NCBI GenBank assembly: GCA_016717725.1
Contig: JADKFA010000015.1
Coordinates: 21,831 to 85,830 of the forward strand
Length of the DNA stretch: 64,000 nt
Direction: 5' to 3'
Source of the DNA: Bacteroidota bacterium
GTDB taxonomy: Bacteria; Bacteroidota; Bacteroidia; AKYH767-A; OLB10
The translations under genes were made by a program, and so were the position numbers. The notes under the pieces are model-generated. The model ran no database searches, had not been told where the DNA came from, and saw nothing but the letters and a program-made list of their open reading frames with translations. Positions 22,367 through 32,494 of the stretch are shown one piece after another (within the stretch, counting starts at the first letter, position 1; each line of letters opens with the position of its first letter).

Positions 22367-24401
22367 ATGTCTGAGCAAAGTCAACCAGAAGAAAAGAAAA
22401 AGCCTTTCAACAGTTTCCAGAAGCAAAAACAACCACGCTTCAATTTTAATTTTTATTGGATTTATGGTATAATCCTCCTGATGTTAATTGGGATCAATTT
22501 GTTTGATTGGGGTAACCACCCTAAAGAAGCAACATGGAGTCAATTTTCAACCTGGGTGAAACAAGGAGATATTGATCGCATCGTTGTGGTGAATAAGGAA
22601 GTGGTTCAAGTGTACATCAAGAAAACAAAACTTGCTGATCCTGCATTTAAGGCAGTAAGCAAAAAAGCTTTTGGAAATGGGTTAAATGATGGTCCACACT
22701 ATGCCTTTACCATTGGAGATGTTGGAAGTTTTAAAAAGGACTTAGACGATGTTCAAAAAGATTTAGCTCCTGAACAACGCGTAAATATTGTTTACAATAA
22801 TAACGATAGAGGCTACTGGGATTTGTTATCATGGATCCTTCCTTTCTTTTTGTTGATTGTGATTTACATGTTTATCATTCGTAGAATGGGTAATGGCGGT
22901 GGCGGAAGTCAGATTTTCAATATTGGAAAATCGAAGGCTACCCTCTTCGACAAAGACCTACATGTGAAAGTTACTTTCAACGATGTTGCAGGATTAGAAG
23001 AAGAGAAGATTGAGGTAATGGAAATTGTAGATTTTCTAAAAACTCCCAAAAAATACACGCAACTCGGTGGGAAAATTCCTAGAGGTGCCTTGTTAGTAGG
23101 TCCTCCCGGAACTGGTAAAACACTTTTAGCAAAAGCAGTTGCTGGTGAAGCACAAGTTCCTTTCTTCTCTTTATCTGGTTCCGATTTCGTGGAGATGTTT
23201 GTGGGTGTTGGTGCAAGTCGTGTTCGTGATTTATTCCGTCAAGCAAAAGAAAAAGCGCCAAGTATTATTTTCATTGATGAGATTGATGCGATTGGTCGTG
23301 CCCGTGGCAAACAACCTTCTTTCTCTGCAAATGATGAGCGTGAGAGTACCTTGAATCAGTTGTTGACAGAGATGGATGGGTTTGGAAGTAATTCTGGAGT
23401 GATCATCTTAGCAGCAACCAACCGCGCCGATATTTTAGACAGAGCATTGCTTCGTCCAGGTCGTTTCGATCGACAAATTTATGTGGAGCTGCCCGACTTA
23501 AATGGAAGAAAAGAAATTTTCAAAGTACATGCAAAGCCATTGAAATTAGATAACACGGTTGATTTAGATTTCTTAGCGAAGCAAACACCTGGATTCTCGG
23601 GTGCTGACTTAGCCAACCTATGTAATGAAGCGGCATTGATTGCAGCAAGAAGAAACAAAACTGCCATAGGACATCAAGATTTCTTAGATGCCGTAGATCG
23701 TATTGTAGGTGGATTAGAAAAGAAAAATAAGATCATCTCCACGCATGAAAAAAATGTAATTGCTTATCATGAATCTGGTCATGCTGCGGTGAGTTGGTTA
23801 TTGGAACATACAGCTCCACTTATCAAAGTTACCATCGTACCCAGAGGAAATTCATTAGGTGCTGCATGGTATTTACCAGAAGAAAGACAGATTACAACAC
23901 GCGAGCAAATATTAGATGAGATGTGTGCTGCCTTAGGTGGTCGTGCTGCTGAACAAGTGCAATTTGGAGCCATCTCCACAGGTGCATTGAGTGACCTTGA
24001 AGAAAATTACCAAGCAAGCTTATGCTACTGTAACGGTATTTGGATTGAACGATGCAATAGGAAATATCAGCTATTATGATTCAACTGGAAATGCAGATTA
24101 CAACTTCACAAAACCATATAGTGAGAAAACTGCTGAATTAATTGATTTCGAAGTAAAGAAAATGATTGATGCAGCTTATGTTAAAACGCTTGACTTACTT
24201 CAAAAAAATAAATCGAAACTAGATATTTTGGCTGCAACATTATTGGAGAAAGAAGTAATCTATAAAGAAGATTTAGAGCGTGTCTTTGGAAAGAGAACAT
24301 GGGACAAAGAAGAGAACGAAAAATTAGTGAATGTTCCTGTAGAAGAAGTGATCGTTTCTAAAGTAGAAGAAAAACCATCGGAAGAAAATTCTCCGGCATA
24401 A
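22367..24401 (+). CDS. ftsH: ATP-dependent zinc metalloprotease FtsH, one frameshift
   Basis: A membrane AAA+ protease that degrades misfolded membrane proteins and regulators. TM1 is about residues 28-47 and TM2 about 152-171. Walker A is GPPGTGKT (about 245), Walker B IIFIDEIDA, second region of homology ATNRADILDRALLRPGRFDR, and zinc motif HESGH (468-472). The frame breaks at about 24003: GACCTTGAAGAAAATTACC has one base more than DLEKIT requires, and the C-terminal helices continue in the next frame to 24401 (about 677 aa when repaired). Because ftsH is nearly always essential, a sequencing error is the likeliest cause. The C-terminus ends in an acidic tail (KPSEENSPA). Confidence 0.93.
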
Positions 24402-24421
24402 GCCATCAATATCTTTGATGT

Positions 24422-25069
24422 ATGGACGAAAGTACCAACAGAGAAAAAGTACTCAAGAAAATAAGAGCTTCGATTTTATCGAAGACGGATAATCCCTATC
24501 CTCAACTTTCTCTCGACGCTCCCATTTATCACATCACCGACGAAGATCCCTTGTTGATCTTCGCCGAAAAAGCAGAAGCGGCGGGTGTAAAATTTTTCTT
24601 GATCGACAGCGAACTGGAGTTCATGGAGAATTTGGTGAGTCTGGGCATGATTCACAAATGGAAAAACATCTATTGTGTGGAAGATGGCATCAGCAACTTG
24701 TTGACCGAATGCGAACTTCCACATGAATTAATTTTGGAAGGTAAAATAAATATTGATGTAGGCATCAGTACTTGCGAATGTTTAATTGCAAGAACCGGAA
24801 GCATCGTTTTCTCCTCGAAAGAACAAAGTAGAACGATTCCTGCTTACGCTCCTTTTCATGTTGTATTGGCAAGAGCAAGTCAGCTGACTGTGGACATGAA
24901 AGACGCGTTGGTATGGCTTCGACATAAATATGCGAAGATGCCTTCTGCATTAAGTATTGTGACGGGTCCAAGCAGAACGGCTGACATCGATGGTAAACTC
25001 GTGATGGGTGCACATGGTCCCCGTCATTTATATTTATTCCTAATCAACGATCGCGACGATGGGGAATGA
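24422..25069 (+). CDS. LUD-domain protein (LutC-like)
   Basis: 215 aa, LUD superfamily (lactate utilisation subunit LutC type). Motifs: ARTGSIVF and GPSRTADIDGKLVMGAHGP near the C-terminus. In this Bacteroidota gene order (ftsH, LUD, cdsA) there are no lutA/lutB partners, so a lactate role is not supported by context. Starts 20 bp after ftsH and overlaps the next gene by 11 bp; probably one operon. Confidence 0.88.
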   Translation: MDESTNREKVLKKIRASILSKTDNPYPQLSLDAPIYHITDEDPLLIFAEKAEAAGVKFFLIDSELEFMENLVSLGMIHKWKNIYCVEDGISNLLTECELPHELILEGKINIDVGISTCECLIARTGSIVFSSKEQSRTIPAYAPFHVVLARASQLTVDMKDALVWLRHKYAKMPSALSIVTGPSRTADIDGKLVMGAHGPRHLYLFLINDRDDGE

Positions 25070-25274
25070 AGAAGTGGACTTCACGTTAATTTATACCAGC
25101 ACCAAGCCACTTGAAATTGCGGCGGCTATTTCCTTGTTAGAAGAGCAAGAAATCCCTGCATACAAAATCAACAAAAAAGATTCGTCTTATATATTTGGAG
25201 AAATTGAACTTTATGTTTCCGCCGATCTTGTGGACAGAGCCAAACTTATTCTCACCGAAAATGATTTACTATGA
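25059..25274 (+). CDS. DUF2007-type small protein
   Basis: 71 aa, resembling the DUF2007 (putative signal-transducing) family. Pattern: YTSTKPLEIAAAISLLEEQEI, then beta-strand residues GEIELYVSADLVDRAKLIL. Members of this fold resemble PII-like small domains, but no partner is known to me. It overlaps LUD by 11 bp and cdsA by 4 bp, so translation is probably coupled. Confidence 0.8.
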   Translation: MGNEEVDFTLIYTSTKPLEIAAAISLLEEQEIPAYKINKKDSSYIFGEIELYVSADLVDRAKLILTENDLL

Positions 25275-26086
25275 GTAATCTTTGGCAAAGACTTATTACA
25301 GGAACCATTTTTACAGGAGGAGTTATTGCTTCCATTTGGTACGGACCTCTTTCCTTTCAACTTCTTTTTTTAATAGCGACACTTATAGGACTGAATGAAT
25401 TCTATACATTAGTCACAAATTCCATTAACCAACCCAACAAAACCATGGGATTGCTTTTAGGAGCTATTACTTATATTTTCATCTCACAAGCATCTTTTTC
25501 AGAATCGGATCAAAAACTATTAGTATTCTTAGCACCATTGAGTGTACTCATTTTCATTGCGGAATTATATCGAAAAAAGCAGCATCCGTTTGGAAACATC
25601 GGCTACACATTACTTGGAATCTTGTATATTGTTGTACCTTTTGCATTGCTGAGCACCATTTCAGCTCATGGTGGTGAGTACGACAGAGGTATTCTTCTGG
25701 GTTATTTTTTCTTGGTATGGAGTAGCGATTCCTTTGCTTACGTATTTGGAAATTTGATGGGAAAACACCGACTTTTTGAGCGCATTTCTCCAAAAAAATC
25801 GTGGGAAGGTGTCTTTGGAGGTGGCTTGAGTACCTTAGGAATCGGGTATTTATTGAGTCTTTACCAACCACAAATTGATCTCACCTCCTGGCTTATCATC
25901 GCTTTGATCATTGTAGTAACGGGTATTTTAGGCGACCTCTGCGAATCTCTTTTAAAGCGCAGTTTAGGAGTGAAAGACTCTGGAAATATACTACCAGGAC
26001 ATGGCGGATTACTCGATCGTTTTGATGCATTATTCCTCAGCGTTCCTTTTGTTTGGGCCTACCTCTCCTACTTCGTTAACAAGTAG
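25271..26086 (+). CDS. cdsA: Phosphatidate cytidylyltransferase
   Basis: 271 aa integral membrane enzyme making CDP-diacylglycerol from phosphatidate and CTP. It has about seven hydrophobic segments. The family signature is complete at the C-terminus: LKRSLGVKDSGNILPGHGG followed by LLDRFD. The ATG overlaps the stop of the preceding gene (ATGA). It ends the rsfS-ftsH-LUD-DUF2007-cdsA run. Confidence 0.95.
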   Translation: MSNLWQRLITGTIFTGGVIASIWYGPLSFQLLFLIATLIGLNEFYTLVTNSINQPNKTMGLLLGAITYIFISQASFSESDQKLLVFLAPLSVLIFIAELYRKKQHPFGNIGYTLLGILYIVVPFALLSTISAHGGEYDRGILLGYFFLVWSSDSFAYVFGNLMGKHRLFERISPKKSWEGVFGGGLSTLGIGYLLSLYQPQIDLTSWLIIALIIVVTGILGDLCESLLKRSLGVKDSGNILPGHGGLLDRFDALFLSVPFVWAYLSYFVNK

Positions 26087-26158
26087 ATGGGAAAAACTAA
26101 TTTTTCAAGCCAACTTTTATACTGTAATCCCGTATAAATTCGTTAGCTATCGTAAGTA

Positions 26159-28459
26159 ATGAATCTTCACAAATTAGCTTCGCGGTTTTTATTTAGTTTT
26201 CCAGTACAGCTGGTCATCATGCATTTCAAAAAAAATCAAATGATGATCTTGTATTGGTTGCTACTTTTTGGATTCATCACTCAATCGCTTGCCTCTCGTT
26301 TTGGTATTCCCTATCTCTTCCTAAACCCAGAATACATGGGCTTAGTTGGAAAACGTTCTTTCTTCATCATGGGCTTGAGTACGGGTGCCTTCATCATGGC
26401 ATTTAATATTTCAAGTTTTATCTTGAATAGTTTTCGATTTCCATTCCTAGCTACTTTATCCAGAACGTTTGTAAAATATTGCCATAACAATTTTATTATT
26501 CCCGGAAGTTTTGTGTTGGTGTATTGTATTTGCATTGCTCGTTTTCAATTGAATTACCAATTACTTCCAGTTAGCACGGTTGCGATTCAAATTTCCATGT
26601 TCTTACTCGGAATTCTCATCGTCTTTTTGGCTACGCTGAGGTATTTCATGGTGACCAACAAAGACATCTACAAACTGTTTGGCGTAGAAAATGCAGATAC
26701 CAGCACAAAAATTTTAAAACCTTTAAGTGGTGTTCAACGAAAAAATAGTTGGAGGGTAGATACCTACCTCACCTTTCCTGTTAAATTAAAATTGGTTCGT
26801 GATGTTCGACATTACAAACGGTATATGCTCGAACGTGTATTTCGTCAGAATCATGTGAATGCCGCAGTCATTGAAATCATCGTATTTGTTATATTTATTC
26901 TGCTCGGATTATTTCGCGACTATTCCATTTTTAGAATTCCAGCAGGAGCAAGTATTTTATTACTGATCACCATGTTTTTAATGTTGAGTGGAGTGTTTAG
27001 ATATTGGTTACGATCATGGGCCAATTCAGCGCTTATACTTCTCTTCTTAGTCATCAACTTCTTCTCTCAATTTGAAGTATTGAATCCAAGGAATAAAGCC
27101 TACGGTTTAGATTACACAAAAAATTTAGTTTCCTATAACCGAGAGTCGTTGGAAGATCAAGTGAACGACAGTTTACTTGCGCACGATATTAAAAACACAA
27201 AAGAGATTCTCGACAAGTGGAAGCTACGTTGGACAGAACAAGGCGTTGAAAAACCAAAGTTGGTTTTATTAAATGTAAGCGGTGGCGGACTTCGCTCCTG
27301 CGTTTTTAGCTTTCGTACTTTGCAGATGATCGACAGTGTTTACCAAGGGAATTTGATGCACCATACTGCTTTTGCAACTGGATCTTCTGGAGGGATGATT
27401 AGTTTATGTTACTACCGTGAGTTGTTCTTAAATCACTACGACACCTTGATGCAAGCGGATGATAATATTCAAAATCGCTTCTTGCAAAACATGGGCAAGG
27501 ACATGCTCAACTCGATGATCTTTAGTGCGACGGTTGCCGATATCTTTTTAAATAATCAGCAGTTTACCGATGGGCAATATCATTATGTAAAAGACAGAGC
27601 ATGGGCTTGGGAAGGACAGTTGAATGAAAACACAAAAGGAATTCTCGACAAGCGTTTGCGTGATTATGAAAAGCCTGAGAAAGAAGCGCGCATTCCGATG
27701 GTGGTGATAAGTCCAACCATTATTAATGATGGAAGAGCCTTGCATATCGCGGCGCAACCTGTGAGTTATTTGTTGCAAGAAAACAGTTCATTCAAAAGCG
27801 GAATTCAGCCTGTTGCCAACGGTGTAGAGTTTAGTCGATTTTTTAAGGATCAAAATGCAGATAATATAAAATTGACAAGTGCGCTTCGCATGAACTCTGC
27901 CTTTCCTTATGTGATGCCAGCTGTTTCTTTACCCAGTGAACCTGCTATTGAAGTGATGGATGCGGGAATACGTGATAACTATGGTGTGATGAATTCCATT
28001 CAATTTTTATTTTCTTTTAAAGATTGGATTGATGAGAATACATCAGGCGTTGTGTTTTTACAAATCAGAGATACGCACAAACATCTAAAAGTAGAAGACA
28101 ACAGTGTAAAAACGATTGTCGAAAAGTTGATGGCGCCCATGAGAAACGTCTCTGGTAATTTCATCATCATGCAAGATTATAATTTCGATCGCTACTTACA
28201 ATATGCAAAAGACATTGTGAATGTACCGATGGATGTAGTCATTTTCCAAATGCCCGAAACGGAAGATCGTGTTTCACTCAGTTGGCATCTTACCGAAAAG
28301 GAAAAACATTTTTTACGTGATGCTGCTTTGAATTCCGAGAACAAGAAGATGCTCGACAAACTCATTCAGCTCATGCCGCCTGTGGTTAGTAAGCCGCAAG
28401 CTTTAGCAGGGCCTCTTCAAAACGCTTCTTCGGCAAATAATTCCACTCTAAAGCACTAG
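26159..28459 (+). CDS. Membrane patatin-like phospholipase
   Basis: 766 aa. The N-terminal third (to about 310) has six or seven hydrophobic segments. The C-terminal part is a patatin-like acyl hydrolase: oxyanion loop SGGGLRS (about 375), nucleophile motif GSSGG (about 408, Ser in G-x-S-x-G), and catalytic Asp in MDAGIRDNYG (about 600). It probably cleaves membrane lipids. The stop lies 74 bp inside the convergent BCKDH gene: after PPVVSKPQ the last 20 or so residues are antisense to the end of the other ORF. This may be a genuine convergent overlap or a shifted end. A TAAATTCG box lies about 20 bp upstream. Confidence 0.85.
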   Translation: MNLHKLASRFLFSFPVQLVIMHFKKNQMMILYWLLLFGFITQSLASRFGIPYLFLNPEYMGLVGKRSFFIMGLSTGAFIMAFNISSFILNSFRFPFLATLSRTFVKYCHNNFIIPGSFVLVYCICIARFQLNYQLLPVSTVAIQISMFLLGILIVFLATLRYFMVTNKDIYKLFGVENADTSTKILKPLSGVQRKNSWRVDTYLTFPVKLKLVRDVRHYKRYMLERVFRQNHVNAAVIEIIVFVIFILLGLFRDYSIFRIPAGASILLLITMFLMLSGVFRYWLRSWANSALILLFLVINFFSQFEVLNPRNKAYGLDYTKNLVSYNRESLEDQVNDSLLAHDIKNTKEILDKWKLRWTEQGVEKPKLVLLNVSGGGLRSCVFSFRTLQMIDSVYQGNLMHHTAFATGSSGGMISLCYYRELFLNHYDTLMQADDNIQNRFLQNMGKDMLNSMIFSATVADIFLNNQQFTDGQYHYVKDRAWAWEGQLNENTKGILDKRLRDYEKPEKEARIPMVVISPTIINDGRALHIAAQPVSYLLQENSSFKSGIQPVANGVEFSRFFKDQNADNIKLTSALRMNSAFPYVMPAVSLPSEPAIEVMDAGIRDNYGVMNSIQFLFSFKDWIDENTSGVVFLQIRDTHKHLKVEDNSVKTIVEKLMAPMRNVSGNFIIMQDYNFDRYLQYAKDIVNVPMDVVIFQMPETEDRVSLSWHLTEKEKHFLRDAALNSENKKMLDKLIQLMPPVVSKPQALAGPLQNASSANNSTLKH

Positions 28460-30386
28460 ACATCGGTACGGGTGTATCCAATGCGCCAATACGTACGGGT
28501 GCAGCATCCAATTCTGCAAAACAAGTTTCGGATATGCGTGACGTTATCTCCGCTCCTATTCCACCTGTGATGGAATCTTCGTGCATCACGATTACTTTCG
28601 AGTTTTTCTTCACCGATTTCAAAACCGTTTCTTCATCCCAAGGTAACAAAGTTCTTAAATCAATTAAGTCGGCAGAAATTTCTGGATGCTGATCTAATAT
28701 TTCCATCGCCCAATGCACACCGAGACCGTAAGTAACGATGGTTAAATCGTCACCTTTACGAATTAAGTTTGCTTTGCCAATTTCAGTGGTGTAATAATCA
28801 TCTGGGATGTTCGCAGTAATACTTCTGTAAAGTGCTTTATGCTCGAAGTACATTACAGGATTTGGATCTTCAATGGCTGAAGCCATGAGTCCTTTCGCAT
28901 CCTCAGGAAATGCGGGATACACAATTTTTAATCCGGGAACGTGGAAGAACCACGCCTCTGTCGACTGACTATGAAAAGGTCCAGCACCTACTCCTGCACC
29001 GGTTGGCATACGCACTACTACATCAGCAGCTTGTCCCCAACGATAATGTGTTTTCGCTAAATTATTTACAATCTGATTAAATCCGCATGTCACGAAATCC
29101 GAAAATTGCATTTCGATAATCGATTTACAACCGTTAATACTTAACCCGAGTCCTGCTCCTAAAATCGCCGATTCACACAAGGGAGTATTGCGCACTCTCA
29201 TCTTTCCAAACTGCTCTACAAATCCAGCAGTAGCTTTAAATGCGCCACCATACTCTGCAATATCTTGACCCATGATGATGAGATTAGGATGTCGTTCCAT
29301 CCCTTGCTTCATCCCATCTGAAATGGCATCCAAAAATCTTTTCTCGGATTTATTTTCTGTTGATGCAAGAATGGGTTTTGCATCATAAGGCGCAAAACGA
29401 TCATTCAATTCACGAGCATCATCGGGTTCAATTTCTTTTTCTGCGAATGCGATGGATAATCCTTTTTCAATTTCTTCTTTAATGCCTGCACGAATACGAT
29501 CCACAAAATCAGTATCAATCACTCCTTCGTTCAATAAATATTCTTCATAGTTTTTGATGGGATCTTTCTTTCCCCACATTTCAAAAAGTTCTTGCGGAAC
29601 ATACTTGGTACCGGAAGCTTCTTCATGTCCGCGCATACGGAACGTCATACACTCTAAAATAATGGGGCGTGGACGCTCGCGCATCGATGCCGCCAATTCA
29701 TTCACGGTGTTGTACACTTCTAAAATATTATTTCCATCTACTTGCACACCTTCAATTCCGTAACCGATGGCTTTATCAATAAATTGTTTGCAACGAAACT
29801 GTTCGGAACTGGGCGTACTTAGACCGTAACCATTATTTTCAATCACAAAAATTACAGGTAGATCCCATACTGCAGCCACATTGATACTCTCATGAAAATC
29901 GCCTTCACTAGAGGCACCGTCGCCAGTAAATACTGCGGTAACATGCGGATTCTTCTTCAACAAATTTCCCAATGCAACGCCATCGGCAACGCCCATCTGC
30001 GGACCCAAATGCGATATCATTCCCACAATATGAAACTCTTGTGTTCCCATGTGAAACGAACGATCTCGTCCTTTTGTGAATCCACCGGGCTTACCTGTGA
30101 ATTGCGAAAACAAACGATTCAACGGAATTCCGCGAACAGTAAACACACCTAAATTTCGGTGCATGGGTAAAATATATTCTTCGCGCTGAAGCGCCATGGC
30201 GGTTCCTACAGAAATCGCCTCTTGTCCAATGCCACTAAACCATTTTGCTAATTTCCCTTGACGAAGCAAAACGAGCATTTTCTCCTCAATCATTCGAGGT
30301 TTTAAGAGGGCTTTATATAAATCGATAAGTACTTCATCCGATAGATTCTCGCGACGGAAGTGAAGTGAATGTTCGGTCATTAACAT
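28386..30386 (-). CDS. Branched-chain 2-oxoacid dehydrogenase E1, fused alpha and beta
   Basis: 666 aa. E1-alpha (about 1-330) carries the thiamine-pyrophosphate motif: GDGASSEGDFHESINVAA then IENN. E1-beta (about 345-666) has AEYGGAFKATAGF, the LCESAILGAGLG stretch and DLRTLLPWD. As E1 of the BCKDH complex it decarboxylates 2-oxoacids from Val, Leu and Ile and passes the acyl group to lipoyl-E2. In most bacteria alpha and beta are separate genes; fused forms are common in Bacteroidota. The probable E2 is 12 kb away (42230-43570). No E3 is in the window. Confidence 0.93.
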   Translation of the reverse strand: MLMTEHSLHFRRENLSDEVLIDLYKALLKPRMIEEKMLVLLRQGKLAKWFSGIGQEAISVGTAMALQREEYILPMHRNLGVFTVRGIPLNRLFSQFTGKPGGFTKGRDRSFHMGTQEFHIVGMISHLGPQMGVADGVALGNLLKKNPHVTAVFTGDGASSEGDFHESINVAAVWDLPVIFVIENNGYGLSTPSSEQFRCKQFIDKAIGYGIEGVQVDGNNILEVYNTVNELAASMRERPRPIILECMTFRMRGHEEASGTKYVPQELFEMWGKKDPIKNYEEYLLNEGVIDTDFVDRIRAGIKEEIEKGLSIAFAEKEIEPDDARELNDRFAPYDAKPILASTENKSEKRFLDAISDGMKQGMERHPNLIIMGQDIAEYGGAFKATAGFVEQFGKMRVRNTPLCESAILGAGLGLSINGCKSIIEMQFSDFVTCGFNQIVNNLAKTHYRWGQAADVVVRMPTGAGVGAGPFHSQSTEAWFFHVPGLKIVYPAFPEDAKGLMASAIEDPNPVMYFEHKALYRSITANIPDDYYTTEIGKANLIRKGDDLTIVTYGLGVHWAMEILDQHPEISADLIDLRTLLPWDEETVLKSVKKNSKVIVMHEDSITGGIGAEITSRISETCFAELDAAPVRIGALDTPVPMSSALEWNYLPKKRFEEALLKLAAY

Positions 30387-30444
30387 GCTATAAATATTGA
30401 TGCAAATGTAGGCTTTTTGACCTTGAAAGCCTTACTTTTGCGCT

Positions 30445-30555
30445 ATGCAAGAGGTTTTTGTAATTGTCTTAGTCTTAGTAGCCTGTGTATTTCTTTTTAG
30501 AAAGATAAGGGGATCTGTTAGCGCCAATAATAAGGGTGGATGTGATGGATGCTGA
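30445..30555 (+). CDS. FeoB-associated-like Cys-rich membrane mini-protein
   Basis: 36 aa, too short for usual gene finders. One membrane segment (EVFVIVLVLVACVFLF), a basic stop-transfer KIRG, and a C-terminal Cys pair (GGCDGC). This is the layout of FeoB-associated Cys-rich membrane proteins. No feoA/feoB lies within the window. A TACTTTTG -7-like box (30433-30440) ends four bases before the ATG. A REP palindrome follows 10 bp after the stop. Confidence 0.7.
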   Translation: MQEVFVIVLVLVACVFLFRKIRGSVSANNKGGCDGC

Positions 30556-30565
30556 GTTTAATTCA

Positions 30566-30585
30566 GTCCCGATAGCTATCGGGAT
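30566..30585. repeat. REP palindrome CCCGATAGCTATCGGG
   Basis: A perfect copy of the same palindrome seen at 19.1-19.3 kb and 38.4 kb, flanked by AATTCAG words. It lies between two convergently transcribed genes and may also act as a bidirectional terminator. Confidence 0.8.
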
Positions 30586-30636
30586 CAGAATTCAGAATAA
30601 AGAATAAAGGAAATCTACGAAAGTTAATTTAATTTT

Positions 30637-32127
30637 TTACTCCATTACAACAAGCTGACTCCATCTTTTTCCTTCGAATTCAAAAATCAACAAATACAAC
30701 CCACTGGAAAATTGTGCAGTCGGAATACTAAATTTCATTGTGCCTTTCAAAGTTGAGTTATATATTTCCTGACCAGTGTAAGAGACAAGACGCAAGTTTC
30801 CTGTTAAACCACCTAAACTATTGGATTGAATGTTTATTATTTCACTAGCTGGATTTGGGTAAACTATCCAGGGAGGTGGAGAGGATGAATTTTCAAATAT
30901 AGAGGTAGCACACCCATTGGGTTCCAATTTTCCTAACTCATAGTTAGGGTTATTGGGCAAGCTCGCTAGACTACGTCTACCATTTAAACTCTGACCATAC
31001 AAATTAAATATCAATCCAGGACAAGAATCATTTGAGCTCTCTATGACCGCTAAATAAGTCGATCCAGTATCAGTCACTATCGGGGGAAATCCTGCACTAC
31101 CTCGTGCCATATATATTTTTCCATCAGGTCCCAATTGATGTTGCCAAGTTACATAATCACTGTTTATACTGTAAACAGTACATCTGGAACTCACTACAGA
31201 TGCCGCCTGCATGTCAAACTGTAGAGTGTGTTGAATATTACTTCCAGATGGATTTTGATAAGATAAATTAGAAGTGTAAAAGTATCTTTCATTTCCGGAA
31301 AATGAGCATGACCAATATAATTTATCAGGATGGCTAATTGGTAGAGTCATTAAATTTTGATAATTGCTGATGACTCCACTGCACCTATCAAAATTGAATA
31401 CATCTATAATTTCTGTACTAACTGCAGCCAAATAATTACCTAATTTTGAAAATACCATTTCCCCAAACAATCCTTGAAACGGAGAAGTATTAGAATAATA
31501 CGAACCAATTTTTTGTTTCATTGGAGGATTAATTCCATTTGAATCAATCAAATAAACATAAAAAGTATCAGCCTCAAGGGTATGTGTTACCAACCACCAA
31601 TCTTTCCCATTACCGTGTTTTACAGCATTTAACTTACAAGCTGAACTAACACTTGCAAGGATATTATTTTTTGAAACTACTTTATAAATTCCACTGGAAT
31701 CTTTGACATGACTCCACAAAAAATAGTAGTTACTTAAATTAATGTAGTCACGATGATGAATAATGATAAAACCAGAGTCTCGCTCTGCTAATGGCAAAAT
31801 AATAGTTGCATCATTATCTTGTGCTTCAATATCTAAACTATCACCATTAAAAAGTATTAAATTATTACTATCGAACACAGCTCCAATATATGAGTTCAAT
31901 AATGTAGGTTGGGCTGAGTAGTTTCCAATGTAAAATAATAAATTACCTACGGAATCACAAATTGTAGAAGCTGGCTTTACGGAAAATAAACCAGAAGGAT
32001 TATTAATACTTATTCCTCCACTAGTAAATTCCATTTTAACTGAATCACCAAAACACCATACACGGTCGGTGAATTGAGCGGAAAGGGATGTTGTCGTTAG
32101 TATGAAAATAAATAATATTCGAAGCAT
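30637..32127 (-). CDS. Secreted protein with T9SS sorting tail
   Basis: 496 aa. Signal peptide residues 1-18 (LRILFIFILTTTSLSAQ). The middle resembles Bacteroidota proteins with WD40/propeller-like blades: FTDRVWCFGDSVKMEF at the start, and GPDGKIYMARG late in the domain, a pattern of the T9SS C-terminal-target family that begins FGxxAGLDF. The C-terminal domain (about 415-496) is a type A sorting signal: WIVYPNPASEIINI and a beta-rich end. Function unknown; surface-located or released. Confidence 0.82.
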   Translation of the reverse strand: MLRILFIFILTTTSLSAQFTDRVWCFGDSVKMEFTSGGISINNPSGLFSVKPASTICDSVGNLLFYIGNYSAQPTLLNSYIGAVFDSNNLILFNGDSLDIEAQDNDATIILPLAERDSGFIIIHHRDYINLSNYYFLWSHVKDSSGIYKVVSKNNILASVSSACKLNAVKHGNGKDWWLVTHTLEADTFYVYLIDSNGINPPMKQKIGSYYSNTSPFQGLFGEMVFSKLGNYLAAVSTEIIDVFNFDRCSGVISNYQNLMTLPISHPDKLYWSCSFSGNERYFYTSNLSYQNPSGSNIQHTLQFDMQAASVVSSRCTVYSINSDYVTWQHQLGPDGKIYMARGSAGFPPIVTDTGSTYLAVIESSNDSCPGLIFNLYGQSLNGRRSLASLPNNPNYELGKLEPNGCATSIFENSSSPPPWIVYPNPASEIINIQSNSLGGLTGNLRLVSYTGQEIYNSTLKGTMKFSIPTAQFSSGLYLLIFEFEGKRWSQLVVME

Positions 32128-32494
32128 AGAGACGGGTTGGTTCTGTAAATATAATGGTTTCGTGCGAAAAGTATTTTAAGAATTGTTTTAGGCACCAAGT
32201 TTTAAGCGAGCTTTAGTTCGGAAGTACTGCGTATAAGTGCTAATTGAATTTAAATAAAGAGAAACAAGTCGTAGAGAGTTGGATAGCCAAAAGACAACTT
32301 GTAACGTCGCCATTTATGGCGACGTATAGGGAACCCAATTACATAATAAGCCGATATTCGATAAAATTGGATGATATCCAATTTTATCGAATATCGGCTC
32401 AGAGTAAAGGAGTTATCACATGAGCTCGCCATAAATGGCGAGCTTATACTATTTCCAAGGATAAACTACGCATTTACTATAAATGGTAAATAAT
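32128..32494. other. Intergenic region with nested hairpins
   Basis: A 367-bp gap between two minus-strand genes. It holds three strong hairpins (see next feature). No gene supported; the 60-codon minus frame inside is a by-product of the palindromes. Confidence 0.6.
32304..32444. repeat. Three-hairpin element (MITE- or BIME-like)
   Basis: The central hairpin has two perfect 24-bp arms (32349-32372 and 32376-32399) and a 3-base loop GAT. It is flanked by two matching smaller hairpins: ACGTCGCCAT/ATGGCGACGT (32304-32325) and AGCTCGCCAT/ATGGCGAGCT (32423-32444). The flanking pair share the CGCCAT core, with loops TT and AA as in inverted copies. The arrangement resembles a bacterial interspersed mosaic element. 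Confidence 0.8.

Noticed and set aside
26159..28459. Convergent overlap taken as proof of a frameshift in the patatin gene
   Set aside because: Both C-termini are plausible and I cannot show a displaced stop from the sequence alone.
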